From Paenibacillus sp. BIHB 4019 (GTDB lineage Bacteria > Bacillota > Bacilli > Paenibacillales > Paenibacillaceae), in contig NZ_CP016808.1 in NCBI RefSeq assembly GCF_002741035.1, forward strand, positions 1 through 64,000: a stretch of 64,000 nucleotides of DNA, written 5' to 3'. A program made the translations under genes and the position numbers. The notes beneath the pieces were generated by a model. The model had not been told where the DNA came from. It worked only from the letters and a program-made list of their open reading frames with translations, and ran no database searches. Shown here piece by piece: positions 26,113 through 36,259 of this stretch. The number at the start of each line of letters is the position of its first letter. Position 1 is the first letter of the stretch.

Positions 26113-27648
26113 ATGAATGAACATCGCATTGGTATTATAGATATAGGCTCCAACTCGGTGAGGCTCGTTGTTTATGAGCGAACAGCACACGGAGCACACC
26201 GCGTCATTGACGGGAGCAAACGCCCGGCACGCCTGAGTGAACGAATTGACGAGCAAGGCAATCTATCGGCTGAGGCAATGAGCGAGCTGCTCGGCACACT
26301 CAGCCATTTCCGCTTAATTTGCGCCCACAACCGAACGGGAGAAATCCGCGCAGTGGCAACAGCGGCTATTCGCAACGCTTCGAACCGCGTGGTAATTTTG
26401 GAAGCGATAAAAGCCGAAACCGGCCTTGATATAGAACTGCTTAGCGGCGAGCAAGAGGCCGCCTTTGGCTTCCTTGGGATGATTAATGCGATGGACCTGG
26501 AGGATGGTCTATTAGTCGATATTGGCGGCGGCAGCACGGAGGTATCGCTGTTTCGCGGACGCAAGCTGCAGCATTCCGTCTCCTTTCCTTTTGGCTGCGT
26601 AAGCCTGAATCGGCGTTTCGCCTCCAAAGGCATGCTCAGCGACGAGGCGTTGCGCGCGCTGGACAATGCAGCGCTCGAAGCCTTCAAGTCCGTTCCATGG
26701 CTCACCAAAGCGCAGGGCCTGCCCATGATTGGCGTCGGGGGCACCGCAAGAGCGCTGGGTAAAATCCATCAAGCGGCGACGAACTACCCTTTTCATCAAA
26801 CACATAATTATGCGATACCCGGAGGCGACGCCGAAATGGTGTTTGACCAGCTGCGGGCCCTGCCGCTGGACAAACGCAGCAAGTTTCCCGGCCTGTCCAA
26901 AGATCGGGTGGACGTTATTGTGCCTGGCTTAGCCGTGCTGCGCCAGCTTTACAAGCTGACTAAAGCTTCAGGCTATATCATTTGCGGTGCCGGATTGCGC
27001 GACGGCATTTTTCATGACACACGATTTTCGCAAGAGTCTACTCATCAGGATGTGCTGGGCTTCAGCCTGCATAACATCAGCATGCTTCATCCCGCTGCAC
27101 CGATGCAGCATGTATCGCAGGTAAATCGGCTTGCTTTGCAATTGTATGATGAGCTGAGAGAACTGCACCAAATGCCATCGCGATCGCGGATTTTGCTTGA
27201 TGCCGCTTCCAGCCTGTTCCGAATTGGCGCTTCCATTGACTACTACGATTACGCCAAGCATACGTTTTATTTAATCGTCAACTCGCATTTGAATGGATTG
27301 TCCCATAAGGAAATTTTGATTACAGCTTCGATCGCATCTTATAAAAGCAAAAGCCGGGCACGTCAGCAGCTCCGTCCTTACAAAGAAATGCTTGTCGAGT
27401 CCGACTATGAGTTAATCGGCAGGCTGGGCACGCTGCTGCAGCTCGCCTCAGCGCTTGACCGCAGCGAGACACAGGCGCTAAGCAGGCTGGCCGTCTCTCT
27501 TACGCCTGAGCAGCTTAAGCTGCACGCCGTACGTCCTAGCAGCTCGCTGACCGTTGAGCGTCTGGAGGTAGGCGAGCTCGCTCCCGAGTTTTCCAAGCTG
27601 TGGAAGCTGACTCCTGTGCTTGAGCTGCCTGATTATATTCAGGCATAG
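26113..27648 (+). CDS. ppx: Exopolyphosphatase / guanosine pentaphosphatase (Ppx/GppA)
   Basis: Releases orthophosphate from the ends of polyphosphate (or hydrolyses pppGpp). 511 residues. The N-terminal ASKHA phosphate-binding motif is GIIDIGSNSVRLVVYE (7-22), the second is LLVDIGGGSTEVSLF (about 135-149), and the third glycine-rich block is IGVGGTARALGKIH. The C-terminal 180 residues form the HD-like domain (YAKHTFYLIVNSHLNGLSHK). RBS GGAGGTTCGCT before ATG 26113. It converges on ppk, so polyP synthesis and degradation genes are side by side. Confidence 0.9.
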   Translation: MNEHRIGIIDIGSNSVRLVVYERTAHGAHRVIDGSKRPARLSERIDEQGNLSAEAMSELLGTLSHFRLICAHNRTGEIRAVATAAIRNASNRVVILEAIKAETGLDIELLSGEQEAAFGFLGMINAMDLEDGLLVDIGGGSTEVSLFRGRKLQHSVSFPFGCVSLNRRFASKGMLSDEALRALDNAALEAFKSVPWLTKAQGLPMIGVGGTARALGKIHQAATNYPFHQTHNYAIPGGDAEMVFDQLRALPLDKRSKFPGLSKDRVDVIVPGLAVLRQLYKLTKASGYIICGAGLRDGIFHDTRFSQESTHQDVLGFSLHNISMLHPAAPMQHVSQVNRLALQLYDELRELHQMPSRSRILLDAASSLFRIGASIDYYDYAKHTFYLIVNSHLNGLSHKEILITASIASYKSKSRARQQLRPYKEMLVESDYELIGRLGTLLQLASALDRSETQALSRLAVSLTPEQLKLHAVRPSSSLTVERLEVGELAPEFSKLWKLTPVLELPDYIQA

Positions 27649-27679
27649 AAATCGTTGCTTTCCTTAAATATTTTCATAA

Positions 27680-27735
27680 AAAATAACGCGGTGAAAAAGG
27701 AATAGAGCTTCCCTTTCCCACCGCGTTTTTCTTTT
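27680..27735. terminator. Bidirectional terminator between ppx and ppk
   Basis: AACGCGGTG (27684-27692) pairs with CACCGCGTT (27719-27727), with an inner AAAGG/CCTTT step, flanked by A-rich and T-rich runs on either side. Confidence 0.75.
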
Positions 27736-27736
27736 T

Positions 27737-29797
27737 TTATACTTGTACTTTCCAGCCGGGGATATGTCTAGCCTCGAATTGACTGCGGAACGGTTTATTT
27801 TCATTTTCAACATGAATATAAGTGCCGTTTGACTGCAGCCTCCTAGCTTTGACATTGTCATTCAAATTCAAGCTCAGCATGTTGATGAGCGTCTGGCGCA
27901 AATGCGCGTCGTACACTGGACACATCAGCTCCACCCGCTTCATCAGATTGCGCGTCATCCAGTCGGCACTGGATAAATACACTTCCTCTTCCCCGCCATT
28001 GTGGAAATACATGACTCTTGCATGCTCCAAATAACGGTCCACAATGCTGATTACCTGAATGTTCTCGCTTCGGCCAGCAACACCAGGACGCAAGCAGCAT
28101 ACGCCGCGGACAATCAAATCGATTTTCACGCCTGCCTGCGAAGCCTCATACAGCTTATCGACCATCTCTTGATTGGAGAGCGAGTTCATCTTCGCAATGA
28201 CACGGCCCTTCTTACCAGCCGCCACATGCGCGATTTCCCGGTCAATTAGGCGGAACAGCTTCTGCTTGAGATCCGTTGGAGCTACGCCAAAAGCTTTCCA
28301 GTCATATGGATCGGAATAGCCCGTCACCTCATTGAACAGCGCCGATGCATCGCCGCCGATTGTCGGATGAGATGTAAACAGGCCGATATCGGTATACAGC
28401 GTCGCTGTGCTGTCATTGTAATTGCCTGTGCCCACATGCACATAACGGCGCAGCGTGTCCTGCTCCCGGCGCACGACGAGCAATATTTTCGCATGGGTTT
28501 TTAATCCAATCAGACCGTAAACGACATGGCAGCCCGCTTTCTCCAGCTGGCGCGCCCATGCAATATTGCGCTCCTCATCGAATCGCGCCTTCAGCTCGAC
28601 CACAACGGTCACCTGCTTGCCAGATTCGGCCGCTTCAGCCAGCGCCTGAACGAGCGCTGACTTGCCGCTGACCCGATACATCGTCATTTTAATCGCAAGC
28701 ACATCCGGATCGGTAGCCGCCTGCAGCACAAAATCATTAACCGCATCAAACGATTCATACGGATGGTACATGAGAACGTCCCGCTGGCGAATCACTTCAA
28801 ACATGTCGTCCGTGTCGTCAAATTCCATCGGATAGACCGGCTCCATTTTGTCATAACGCAAATGGTCGTAGCCTGGTATTGCCTGAGCGAATTTCATCAT
28901 AAAGCTTAAATCGAGCGGGCCATCAATTTCGATCAGGTTATCCTCGATTTCCAGCTCATCCTTGAGAATATCCAGCGCATCCGGATGCATGCCGCGAGCA
29001 ACCTCAAGCCGCACGGAGATGCCCCAACGGCGTTTGCGCAGCTCCTTCTCAATTTCCTCCAGCAAATCCTCGGCATCCTCATTGAGCGTAAAATCTGCAT
29101 TGCGCGTTAAACGAAACGCATGCACCGCATAAGCTCCATAGCCATTGAAAAGGGTATCGATAAATTGCTCAATTAGATCCTCCAGCAGCACATATTCGCG
29201 CTTTTTGCTATTCGGGCGTTCAGGCAGCGGGACAAATCTTGCTAAAATCGAGGGTACCTGCACCATTGCGAATAGCGGGTCTTCATCAGGTGCGGCTTCC
29301 GGGTGGCGCAATAAAACAGCTAAATATAATTCCTTTGTATGTACAAGCGGAAAAGGCCTGCTCTGATCGACCGCCATCGGTGTCAGGACAGGAAATACAA
29401 TTTCATGAAAATACTCCGATACGGCCTTGGACTGCGTCATATTCAGCTCGCTCATTGAACGGATGGCAATGCCTTCCCGTCCCAAGCCGCGCAGCACGTC
29501 CCGATAAGATTTATATTGATCATGCACCATTTGATTCGTGCGTTTAATTAATCGTTTCCATAAGCCCGCGGGCGTATAGCCTGTAAAATCAATTTTAGAA
29601 TAGCCTGCTTTAATTTGCTCTTGAATGCCCGCTACACGCACACTCATAAATTCATCTAAATTACTGGATACAATGGCTAGAAACTTGGCCCGCTCAAGCA
29701 GCGGATTGTTTACATCCTGAGCCTCTTGAAGCACTCGGCAGTTAAATTCGGCCCAACTTAAATCTCTGTTAACATAGTGGGACAAATGTTTTGTCAT
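27737..29797 (-). CDS. ppk: Polyphosphate kinase 1
   Basis: Transfers the gamma-phosphate of ATP to a growing polyphosphate chain, reversibly. 686 residues from ATG 29797. N-terminal domain YVNRDLSWAEFNCRVLQEAQ (the family's start block), the PHP-like head with SNLDEFMSVRVAGIQEQ, and the C-terminal phospholipase-D-like domains: LIGLKTHAKILLVVRRE carries the autophosphorylated histidine, and RYLEHARVMYFHNGGEE the second. YEASQAGVKIDLIVRGVCCL is also conserved. A six-codon upstream extension to 29815 is possible, but it would consume the GGGAGG ribosome binding site. Confidence 0.93.
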   Translation of the reverse strand: MTKHLSHYVNRDLSWAEFNCRVLQEAQDVNNPLLERAKFLAIVSSNLDEFMSVRVAGIQEQIKAGYSKIDFTGYTPAGLWKRLIKRTNQMVHDQYKSYRDVLRGLGREGIAIRSMSELNMTQSKAVSEYFHEIVFPVLTPMAVDQSRPFPLVHTKELYLAVLLRHPEAAPDEDPLFAMVQVPSILARFVPLPERPNSKKREYVLLEDLIEQFIDTLFNGYGAYAVHAFRLTRNADFTLNEDAEDLLEEIEKELRKRRWGISVRLEVARGMHPDALDILKDELEIEDNLIEIDGPLDLSFMMKFAQAIPGYDHLRYDKMEPVYPMEFDDTDDMFEVIRQRDVLMYHPYESFDAVNDFVLQAATDPDVLAIKMTMYRVSGKSALVQALAEAAESGKQVTVVVELKARFDEERNIAWARQLEKAGCHVVYGLIGLKTHAKILLVVRREQDTLRRYVHVGTGNYNDSTATLYTDIGLFTSHPTIGGDASALFNEVTGYSDPYDWKAFGVAPTDLKQKLFRLIDREIAHVAAGKKGRVIAKMNSLSNQEMVDKLYEASQAGVKIDLIVRGVCCLRPGVAGRSENIQVISIVDRYLEHARVMYFHNGGEEEVYLSSADWMTRNLMKRVELMCPVYDAHLRQTLINMLSLNLNDNVKARRLQSNGTYIHVENENKPFRSQFEARHIPGWKVQV

Positions 29798-29883
29798 TTT
29801 GTGCGCCTCCCTCATATATGCCCCTATTATGCGCTACAACTATTCGTGTCATATTATTAATTTGTAAAGCTAATGTAAACATC

Positions 29884-30276
29884 TTAGAACTTGCGTATGG
29901 AAAAAGATCCTCCGCGTATCCGTTTCTCCAGCCAGTGCAGCATGATCTGCTGATAAAAGGAACGGGTAAACGGCAGCAGAAAGGTCAGACCGATGATATC
30001 GCTGAAAAAGCCGGGGATCAGCAGCAGCAAACCGCCAGCCAGCACACATAGACCCTCCAGCAGCTTTCGTCCGGGTATTTGGCCCTGCTGCAGCTGAAGC
30101 TGCGCTTCTGCCCACACTCTGCGTCCCTCCGCCAGCGTCAAATACGCACCGACCATACTGAACAAAACGATGAGCCCAAACGTCTTCCACCCGCCAAGCC
30201 AGCTGCCCACTTGCACGATGCCCCAAAACTCAATCAAAGGCAATATAATCAATGCTGCGATGAGCCATTTTTTCAT
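29884..30276 (-). CDS. fxsA: FxsA-family membrane protein
   Basis: A 130-residue inner-membrane protein (YtzA in B. subtilis). Three hydrophobic stretches (about 4-25, 31-48 and 78-100) with the family's PLIEFWGIVQVGSWLGGWKT and AGGLLLLIPGFFSDIIGLTF blocks, and a basic cytoplasmic tail. E. coli FxsA reduces phage T7 exclusion by the F plasmid; its normal role is unknown. RBS GGGAGGAATTTATA before ATG 30276. Located near pyk, as in Bacillus. Confidence 0.88.
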   Translation of the reverse strand: MKKWLIAALIILPLIEFWGIVQVGSWLGGWKTFGLIVLFSMVGAYLTLAEGRRVWAEAQLQLQQGQIPGRKLLEGLCVLAGGLLLLIPGFFSDIIGLTFLLPFTRSFYQQIMLHWLEKRIRGGSFSIRKF

Positions 30277-30322
30277 TATAAATTCCTCCCGTCCTGTTTA
30301 TGCTGGCAGAAGCCGTCACCAT

Positions 30323-30799
30323 TTAGCTTGTTATCTGCCTCATTAAATCATACAGCGCGGGGAGCCCTTTGTCCAAACGCATAGGCCGCCACTCCTTATT
30401 TACCCACACATGCTTGGTTCCTCCCGTAACGAGCCGCTCCCCCGGAAGGCTTTCCTGCTGCGCGTAAAAAGCGGGCTTAAACGACGCCTCATCCACTTTG
30501 CGAATTTCCGATTCAAAGGATAAACGCACGGAAGTGAAGTCCGATATGCGCGTGCAAATAAGCAGTGTGTCGTCATAACGTGCCGGCAAAGCATAATGGC
30601 AATGCAAATCGATGACAGGCAGCAGCATGCCGCTTTGTTCAATTGATTTGTAGTCAAAGCCTGCCGATCGTATCAGCTCGGTGCGCCCAATTTCAAACCA
30701 GTTCAAATAGTTCGTGTGAAACACAACCCCCATTTGATCCGTTTCCTGATAACGGACGCGCAGCGGATGCGCGAACCATCCAGACAACAGGCTGCTCAT
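30323..30799 (-). CDS. Acyl-CoA thioesterase, YbgC/FcbC (4HBT) family
   Basis: A 158-residue hotdog-fold thioesterase. RVRYQETDQMGVVFHTNYLNWFEIGRTEL carries the catalytic aspartate region (about 14-42) in the YbgC pattern DxxGxVxxxxYLxWFE. It hydrolyses acyl-CoA; chain preference unknown. RBS AGGGAGGTTTACAAG before ATG 30799. A 46-bp gap separates it from fxsA downstream, so they may be cotranscribed. Confidence 0.85.
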   Translation of the reverse strand: MSSLLSGWFAHPLRVRYQETDQMGVVFHTNYLNWFEIGRTELIRSAGFDYKSIEQSGMLLPVIDLHCHYALPARYDDTLLICTRISDFTSVRLSFESEIRKVDEASFKPAFYAQQESLPGERLVTGGTKHVWVNKEWRPMRLDKGLPALYDLMRQITS

Positions 30800-30891
30800 C
30801 TTGTAAACCTCCCTTTAAGTTCAACAAAAGCGACGGTGAAATCACCATCGCTTGTTGTTGCTCTGTCTATACGAGCAGAGAATATTAAGTT

Positions 30892-30992
30892 AAGGTGAAA
30901 CGGCCGAAAGCCGTCCTCTGGCGGCGCATGGTGTTTCAGTCCGAGAAATATAGAGAAAGTATGACGAAATCATATACTTTCCTACATTTTTA
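30892..30992 (+). repeat. Dispersed structured repeat, copy B (3' side of pyk)
   Basis: AAGGTGAAACGGC, CCGTCCTCTGGCGGCGC, GTGTTTCAGTCCGAGAAATA, then a hairpin whose stem differs from copy A but keeps pairing (AAATATAGAGAAAGTATGA with TCATATACTTTCCTACATTT). It ends a few bases beyond the pyk stop codon and is inverted relative to copy C on the other side of pyk. Confidence 0.65.
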
Positions 30993-30996
30993 AAAA

Positions 30997-32751
30997 TTAT
31001 ACAGACTTGGATTGGCCGGAATAAATAACGCCTGTTTCGCCGTAAAGCGTAACTTCCATGCCATCTTCCAAAATAGTTGTAGCATTAGAAATGCCCAGAA
31101 TAACTGGAATTCCGAGGTTGATGCCACAAACAGCCGCATGGCTAGTAATGCCGCCTTGCTCCGTTACGACAGCAGCCGCTTTCTCGAATGCAGGCATATA
31201 TTCTTTATCGGTCGATACGGTTACCAGAATCGAACCTTGTTTTGTTTTTGCAATAGCTTCTTCAGGCGTGCGGGCAACGACTACTGTACCAGTAGCTGTT
31301 TGGCTGCCGATGCCTTGTCCATTTGCCAGAAGCTCGCCAATGTGGTGAATTTTGATCAGGTTTGTTGTTCCGGAGCGGCCTACTGGCACACCAGCCGTAA
31401 TAACGATTGTATCGCCAAGAGCAAGCAAACCAGTGCTAAGTGCGCCAGTTACTGCATTTTCGAACAAACCGTCTGTGGAATCAACTAGAGCGCCTTTAAC
31501 TGGAATAACGCCCCATACAAGTGCCAAGCGACGCATTACCGTCTCTTCTGTTGTTACCGCAATGATCGGCGCTTTCGGACGGTATTTGGATACCATACGG
31601 GAAGTGAAGCCGCTTTGCGTCGAAGTAACGATCGCTTTCGCTTTCAGGTCAAATGCGGAATTAGCAACCGCTTGGGAAATTGCTTCCGTTACGCTTGTTT
31701 GCTGTGCATTCGCTTGTTTCGTGAAAATTTCACGGTATTCAAGAGCCGATTCTGCACGCTCAGCGATACGAGCCATCGTTTGTACCGATTCAACTGGATA
31801 TTTACCAGCAGCTGTTTCGCCGGAAAGCATGATCGCATCTGTACCGTCGAAAATCGCGTTCGCAACGTCGCTCGCCTCAGCACGAGTCGGACGCGGGTTG
31901 CGCTGCATCGAATCCAGCATTTGTGTTGCTGTAATAACGGGCTTGCCAGCGCGATTACATTTTTGAATCATCGATTTTTGTACGAGCGGTACTTCTTCTG
32001 CTGGAATTTCAACGCCAAGGTCGCCACGGGCAACCATCAGGCCGTCGGAAACTTCCAAAATTTCATCAAGGTTGTCTACACCTTGCTGGTTCTCAATTTT
32101 AGAAATAATTTGGATATGACCCGCGTTGTGGCGCTCCAGAAGCTCACGAATTTCCAAAACATCGCTTGCTTTACGCACGAAGGAAGCCGCGATGAAATCT
32201 ACGCCTTGCTCGATGCCGAACACGATGTCGTTCGCGTCTTTCTCAGTAATACCAGGAAGCGAGATGTTTACGCCTGGTACGTTAACGCCCTTCTTGCTTT
32301 TAATTTGACCGCTGTTGACGATGCGGCAAATGATTTCTGTTCCTTGCACCTCTTCAACCGTCAAGCCAATTAGGCCGTCATCGATCAAAATGGTCGAACC
32401 AACCGAAACGTCGTTAGGCAGATCCGTATAAGTAATCGGAATACGCGTTACGTCGCCAAGAATTTCTTCTGTTGTCAAAGCGATTTTCTCGCCTTGCACC
32501 AGTTCAATTGGCTCTTCTTTCAATTTGCCCAGACGAATTTCCGGACCTTTCGTATCAAGGAGAATGGCAGTTGTTTTGCCGAGTTCGATATTTGCTTGAC
32601 GAATATTCTTGATGCGGTTACCGTGCTCTTCAAAATCGCCGTGGGAGAAGTTCAGACGAGCGACATTCATGCCCGCTTGAATAAGCTTCTTCGTGTTTTC
32701 AAGTGATTCGCTGGATGGTCCGATTGTACATACAATCTTTGTTTTGCGCAT
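30997..32751 (-). CDS. pyk: Pyruvate kinase
   Basis: Final glycolytic step, PEP + ADP to pyruvate + ATP. 584 residues, the long Bacillus form with an extra C-terminal PEP-utilising domain. [20 protein letters not shown] at the start, [10 protein letters not shown], the signature [20 protein letters not shown], and [18 protein letters not shown]. The tail (about 480-584) shows the phosphohistidine-type swivelling domain ending in [19 protein letters not shown]. Start ATG 32751 follows GGAGGAAAACTAAAC; the open frame to 32922 runs through repeat copy C and is not coding. It is flanked on both sides by inverted copies of a dispersed repeat. Confidence 0.94.
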   Translation of the reverse strand: MRKTKIVCTIGPSSESLENTKKLIQAGMNVARLNFSHGDFEEHGNRIKNIRQANIELGKTTAILLDTKGPEIRLGKLKEEPIELVQGEKIALTTEEILGDVTRIPITYTDLPNDVSVGSTILIDDGLIGLTVEEVQGTEIICRIVNSGQIKSKKGVNVPGVNISLPGITEKDANDIVFGIEQGVDFIAASFVRKASDVLEIRELLERHNAGHIQIISKIENQQGVDNLDEILEVSDGLMVARGDLGVEIPAEEVPLVQKSMIQKCNRAGKPVITATQMLDSMQRNPRPTRAEASDVANAIFDGTDAIMLSGETAAGKYPVESVQTMARIAERAESALEYREIFTKQANAQQTSVTEAISQAVANSAFDLKAKAIVTSTQSGFTSRMVSKYRPKAPIIAVTTEETVMRRLALVWGVIPVKGALVDSTDGLFENAVTGALSTGLLALGDTIVITAGVPVGRSGTTNLIKIHHIGELLANGQGIGSQTATGTVVVARTPEEAIAKTKQGSILVTVSTDKEYMPAFEKAAAVVTEQGGITSHAAVCGINLGIPVILGISNATTILEDGMEVTLYGETGVIYSGQSKSV

Positions 32752-32810
32752 GTTTAGTTTTCCTCCGTTATATTGCCTGCTTGAATGGTAGGCCTTGCTA
32801 GTTGATCTTC

Positions 32811-32916
32811 TTTTAAAAATATAAGAATTTATAAGTTGTTCACATATAAATAGGCTTATATTTCTCGGAATGAAACGCGCTGTGCCGCCATAGGACGGCG
32901 AAAGCCGTTTCACCTT
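32811..32916 (-). repeat. Dispersed structured repeat, copy C (5' side of pyk)
   Basis: On the minus strand AAGGTGAAACGGC, TTTCGCCGTCCTATGGCGGC, GCGTTTCATTCCGAGAAATA, then the hairpin GAAATATAAGCCTATTTAT with ATAAATTCTTATATTTTT. It has the same orientation relative to pyk as copy A has to ppx, and is inverted relative to copy B. Confidence 0.65.
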
Positions 32917-32974
32917 GACCACAACTTAAATTACACGATTACGGGCAGCTTGTACAGTATAAAATATTTGTAAA

Positions 32975-34051
32975 CTATACCTGCGCCGATTCCGGCTGTG
33001 CTGCTTTCTCGGTGCTTGGTTCTCCGCCTGCTGCCGCTGCCTCGGAAGGCTCGTCTGCCAGCTCAACGGTTTGCTGTTCTTCTGCCAGCGTCTGCTGGGC
33101 AATTTGGAACTTGCCGATTTTGCGGAATTTGCTGTAGCGGTCCTCTTTCAGCTCTTCCGGCGTCATGGCGCGCAGCTCCTGCAAATGGCTCCACAGCTTG
33201 GTCTTCAAGTGCTCTGCTGTAAAATCAAGATCACGATGCGCACCGCCCTGCGGCTCCTCTACAATGTCCTCGATGACTTCAAACGCGAGTAAATCTTTGG
33301 CTGTAATCTTCATCGCTTCCGCCGCCTGATCAGCTTTCGATGCATCCTTCCAGAGAATCGAAGCTGCTCCATTCGGCGAAATTGCTGAATAAATCGCATT
33401 TTCCAGCATGAGCACCCGGTTGCCTACGCCAAGCGCAAGTGCGCCGCCGCTGCCGCCTTCGCCAATAACGACGCATATGATCGGCACGCCGAAACCAGCC
33501 ATCTCCCGCAAATTACGGGCAATTGCTTCCGATTGGCCCCGTTCCTCAGCAGTATTGCCAGGATAAGCGCCTTTCGTATCAATAAAAGTAATAATGGGGC
33601 GATTAAATTTATTAGCTTGCTGCATGAAGCGCAGCGCCTTGCGGAAACCTTCCGGGTGGGGACTTCCGAAGAAGCGGGCGATGTTGTCGCGCGTATCCTT
33701 GCCGCGCTGGTGTCCGACAACCGTTACCGGTACCCCGTTCAGCTTGGCAAGTCCGCCTACGATAGCCAAATCATCGGCAAACAGGCGGTCGCCATGCAGC
33801 TCGATGAAATCGGTAAACACCGCCTGAATGAAATCCAGCGTCGTTGGACGCTGATGGTGGCGCGCTACATGCATTTTTTGCGCAGGGGTCAGCTCCTGGT
33901 ACATTTCCTGTTCCAGCTGCTTGCAGCGCTCCTCAAGCCGGGCAATTTCCTCGGAAAAATCCATGCCATTGCCCGCCGCGAGCGTTTCCAGCGTCTTTAT
34001 CTTTTCCCTTAAATCACTGAGCGGTTTCTCGAACGGAAGCTCACCCGCCAT
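32975..34051 (-). CDS. accA: Acetyl-CoA carboxylase carboxyltransferase subunit alpha
   Basis: With AccD transfers carboxyl from biotin to acetyl-CoA, giving malonyl-CoA for fatty acid synthesis. 358 residues, about 35 longer than usual because of an Ala/Glu-rich tail ([20 protein letters not shown] onward). Core blocks [55 protein letters not shown] and [20 protein letters not shown] are intact. Start ATG 34051 lies inside the end of accD (11-nt overlap), with GGGGAGGGATTGTCTA as RBS. Confidence 0.94.
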   Translation of the reverse strand: MAGELPFEKPLSDLREKIKTLETLAAGNGMDFSEEIARLEERCKQLEQEMYQELTPAQKMHVARHHQRPTTLDFIQAVFTDFIELHGDRLFADDLAIVGGLAKLNGVPVTVVGHQRGKDTRDNIARFFGSPHPEGFRKALRFMQQANKFNRPIITFIDTKGAYPGNTAEERGQSEAIARNLREMAGFGVPIICVVIGEGGSGGALALGVGNRVLMLENAIYSAISPNGAASILWKDASKADQAAEAMKITAKDLLAFEVIEDIVEEPQGGAHRDLDFTAEHLKTKLWSHLQELRAMTPEELKEDRYSKFRKIGKFQIAQQTLAEEQQTVELADEPSEAAAAGGEPSTEKAAQPESAQV

Positions 34052-34922
34052 TAGACAATCCCTCCCCTGCGGTATGCATATCAAGCAGCTTGGTCAGCAT
34101 ATGCTTCATGTCGTTACGGTGTACAACCATATCAAGCTGGCCATGCTGCAAATTGAATTCCGCCGTCTGGAAGTTGTCCGGCAGCTTCTGGCGAATCGTC
34201 TGCTCGATTACAATGCGGCCTGCAAAGCCTACTAATGCGCCAGGCTCGGCCAAATTGTAGTCGCCAAGACTTGCGAAGCTCGCCGAGACGCCACCCATCG
34301 TTGGATCGGTGAATACCGAGATAAACAAGCCGCCCGCTTCATGAAGCTTGGAGAGCGCTGCGCTTGTTTTCGCCATTTGCATAAGGCTCAGGATGCTTTC
34401 CTGCATGCGTGCGCCACCCGATGTCGAGAAAATAATAAGCGGCAGGCGCTTGTCAAGCGCCGCTTCTACAGCCCGCGTTATCTTTTCACCTACGACCGAG
34501 CCCATGCTGCCGCTGAAAAAGTCAAAGCTCATGACAGCGACAACGACAGGAAGACCGCCGATAGTTCCTTCGCCGGTAACAACTGCTTCACGCAAATTCG
34601 GATTTTTAGCCAGTTGCTGCTCCAGCTTGCTTGCATAACCAGGGAAACCAAGCGGATCTTCCGATACTAGGTCAGTATCGTATTCCGTCAGCTGTCCTTC
34701 ATCAAGCGTCATAGCAATGCGCTCCCAAGCCGAAAGGCGGAAGTGATAGCCACAGGAGGAGCAGACCTTCAGATTCTTCTCCAGCTCTTTGCTGTATTGA
34801 ATCGTTCCGCACCGCGTACACTTATTCATCAGTCCTTCTGGAATGTCGCGTTTAGGGCGCTCCGAAGGTACTGTCGCGTATTTCTTCTTCGTAAACAAGT
34901 CCTTAATTTGCACGTATGACAC
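34041..34922 (-). CDS. accD: Acetyl-CoA carboxylase carboxyltransferase subunit beta
   Basis: Beta subunit of the carboxyltransferase. 293 residues with the N-terminal zinc ribbon [20 protein letters not shown] then SSCGYHF (about 35-60) and the crotonase-like core ([58 protein letters not shown]). RBS GAGAGGTGTCATACGTG region; ATG 34922. First gene of the accDA pair. Confidence 0.94.
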   Translation of the reverse strand: MSYVQIKDLFTKKKYATVPSERPKRDIPEGLMNKCTRCGTIQYSKELEKNLKVCSSCGYHFRLSAWERIAMTLDEGQLTEYDTDLVSEDPLGFPGYASKLEQQLAKNPNLREAVVTGEGTIGGLPVVVAVMSFDFFSGSMGSVVGEKITRAVEAALDKRLPLIIFSTSGGARMQESILSLMQMAKTSAALSKLHEAGGLFISVFTDPTMGGVSASFASLGDYNLAEPGALVGFAGRIVIEQTIRQKLPDNFQTAEFNLQHGQLDMVVHRNDMKHMLTKLLDMHTAGEGLSNGG

Positions 34923-34953
34923 CTCTCAAGGCGCAATCGAATAAGGGAATCCA

Positions 34954-35142
34954 TTACGGCTGAAACAAGGAGTTAAACACTTCTTGAACTTCCTCCAGCT
35001 CACCCGACGGCACCAATATTTCAAATTGCTGTTTAGACAGATTGACTGGACGGATCTTCACGAGAAATCCTTCTTCCGTAAGCCGTTTCTTGATATTCTC
35101 TGCGATTTTTGCTGTTGGCGCGATATAAATGACCGTCCACAT
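34954..35142 (-). CDS. Small conserved protein of unknown function
   Basis: A 62-residue protein, MWTVIYIAPTAKIAENIKKR at the start, with a ferredoxin-like beta-alpha-beta-beta-alpha pattern seen by eye (LTEEGFLVKIRPVNLS, QFEILVPSGELEEVQEVFNS). It resembles small DUF2007-type domains. Start ATG 35142 follows AGGAGGTACCATA; an 11-codon upstream extension would include the RBS. 31 bp upstream of accD, so probably part of that transcript. Confidence 0.7.
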   Translation of the reverse strand: MWTVIYIAPTAKIAENIKKRLTEEGFLVKIRPVNLSKQQFEILVPSGELEEVQEVFNSLFQP

Positions 35143-35240
35143 TATGGTACCTCCTGAAAACTTTGCTACGGGCAAAGTTTACATCTTAAACATAGCTAAG
35201 TCCCGTTAACAGGTCATATGATCTTATAATAGTATCATAA

Positions 35241-35741
35241 TCATGGGGAATCGGGCAAATGGTATTGCTGCGCTTTCGGGTCCTGATGTGCAATTCTTGC
35301 CGATGCGGCCGCCGCAAGTCCCGCAACGAGATCATCGAGGAACACATGAATATGCCGCCCTTTTATATTAAGCTGATTAATAATGCCAGGCTTCACTTTA
35401 TCCAAATAACCAAAACTCGTCAAGCCGATCATCCCGTACACGTTCGTAATGCCAAGCGCCAGCGTCTCATCTACCCCATACAGCGACTCGTCATTTTCCA
35501 TAATCGCCTGCAGCGGTTCAGGCAATAGCTTGCGCTCCGCCAGCTCGTCTAAAGCGATGCCCGTATACAGCACATACTGCACCTCGCGCTTGCCTAGTAC
35601 AGCCCGAACGCTGTCCTCGCATTCCTTCATGCTTAAGCTCGCATTGTAAGGACGCTGCAGCGTATACACAATCTCAGCGATATCATCGACCTTCACTCCG
35701 CGCTTGCCCAGCCACGCTTCAATCTTGGATGTCGAAGCCAT
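35241..35741 (-). CDS. Phosphatidylglycerophosphatase A family protein (YutG-like), copy 2
   Basis: About 166 residues, paralogous to the protein at 2410-2949: KIEAWLGKRGVKVDDIAEIV, VLGKREVQYVLYTGIALDEL, NDESLYGVDETLALGITNVY, TSFGYLDKVKPGIINQL and HVFLDDLVAGLAAAASARIA align block for block. It lacks the 13-residue N-terminal tail of copy 1. Start ATG 35741 is six bases after GGGAGGG; an ATG six bases earlier abuts the RBS. The function is as uncertain as for copy 1. Confidence 0.8.
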   Translation of the reverse strand: MASTSKIEAWLGKRGVKVDDIAEIVYTLQRPYNASLSMKECEDSVRAVLGKREVQYVLYTGIALDELAERKLLPEPLQAIMENDESLYGVDETLALGITNVYGMIGLTSFGYLDKVKPGIINQLNIKGRHIHVFLDDLVAGLAAAASARIAHQDPKAQQYHLPDSP

Positions 35742-35756
35742 GTCCATCCCTCCCAT

Positions 35757-36259
35757 GCTTGTACGCTGTTATGCAGCGTAAGCAGCGGCAATGCGGCTTT
35801 CGGGGCCCTAATAACGATGCTGCCTTTCGCGGAAGCTGTATCCCCATAGCCCGCAAGCAACAGCTGACCTCCCGCATTTCTCCGCTTGTATCCCTAAATG
35901 TATGCGGATAACGAAAGATATGTGCATCATTTTGAATTCGCTTGCGCAAGAGGTCGCAGGGTGAAAACTTAGAAAGCGGAGAGAACGAAATAAGAGAAGA
36001 AAGCCAGAAATACGAGGAAACGAGGATAACGAAGCAAGAGAAATAAGAGAAATGAGCAGCATGGGCTTGAAAATAGGGCTGGCCTCCGCTGTAGACAGCT
36101 AAGGCCAGCCCTATGAGTGATCGCTTCGCCATATTTAAGCTTCGCGATTATTAAGTGAAATCAAACCGTCTAACCTCAAAACGTCTAACCTTTGCAGGAG
36201 CCTTGTCTGTCTGGCTATGAACTCCTGTAATTTATGCTTGCAACGTATGCTGCTTGCTC
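35757..36259. other. Intergenic stretch between dnaE and PgpA copy 2: purine-rich tract and terminator
   Basis: No supported gene. About 35960-36055 is almost entirely purine plus occasional C/T on the plus strand, made of degenerate words like GAGAGAA, AATAAGAGAA, GAAACGAGGATAACGAA. The perfect hairpin at 36073-36114 is annotated as the dnaE terminator. Open frames across it have low-complexity translations. Confidence 0.5.
36073..36114 (-). terminator. Terminator downstream of dnaE
   Basis: A perfect 13-bp stem (ATAGGGCTGGCCT at 36073-36085 with its complement at 36102-36114) and a 16-base loop. On the minus strand it is followed by ATTTTC. It lies about 145 bp after the dnaE stop. Confidence 0.65.

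Noticed and set aside
32752..32922. 57-residue N-terminal extension of pyruvate kinase
   Set aside because: It is the translation of the repeat and leader; the strong GGAGG and conserved [12 protein letters not shown] start lie at 32751.
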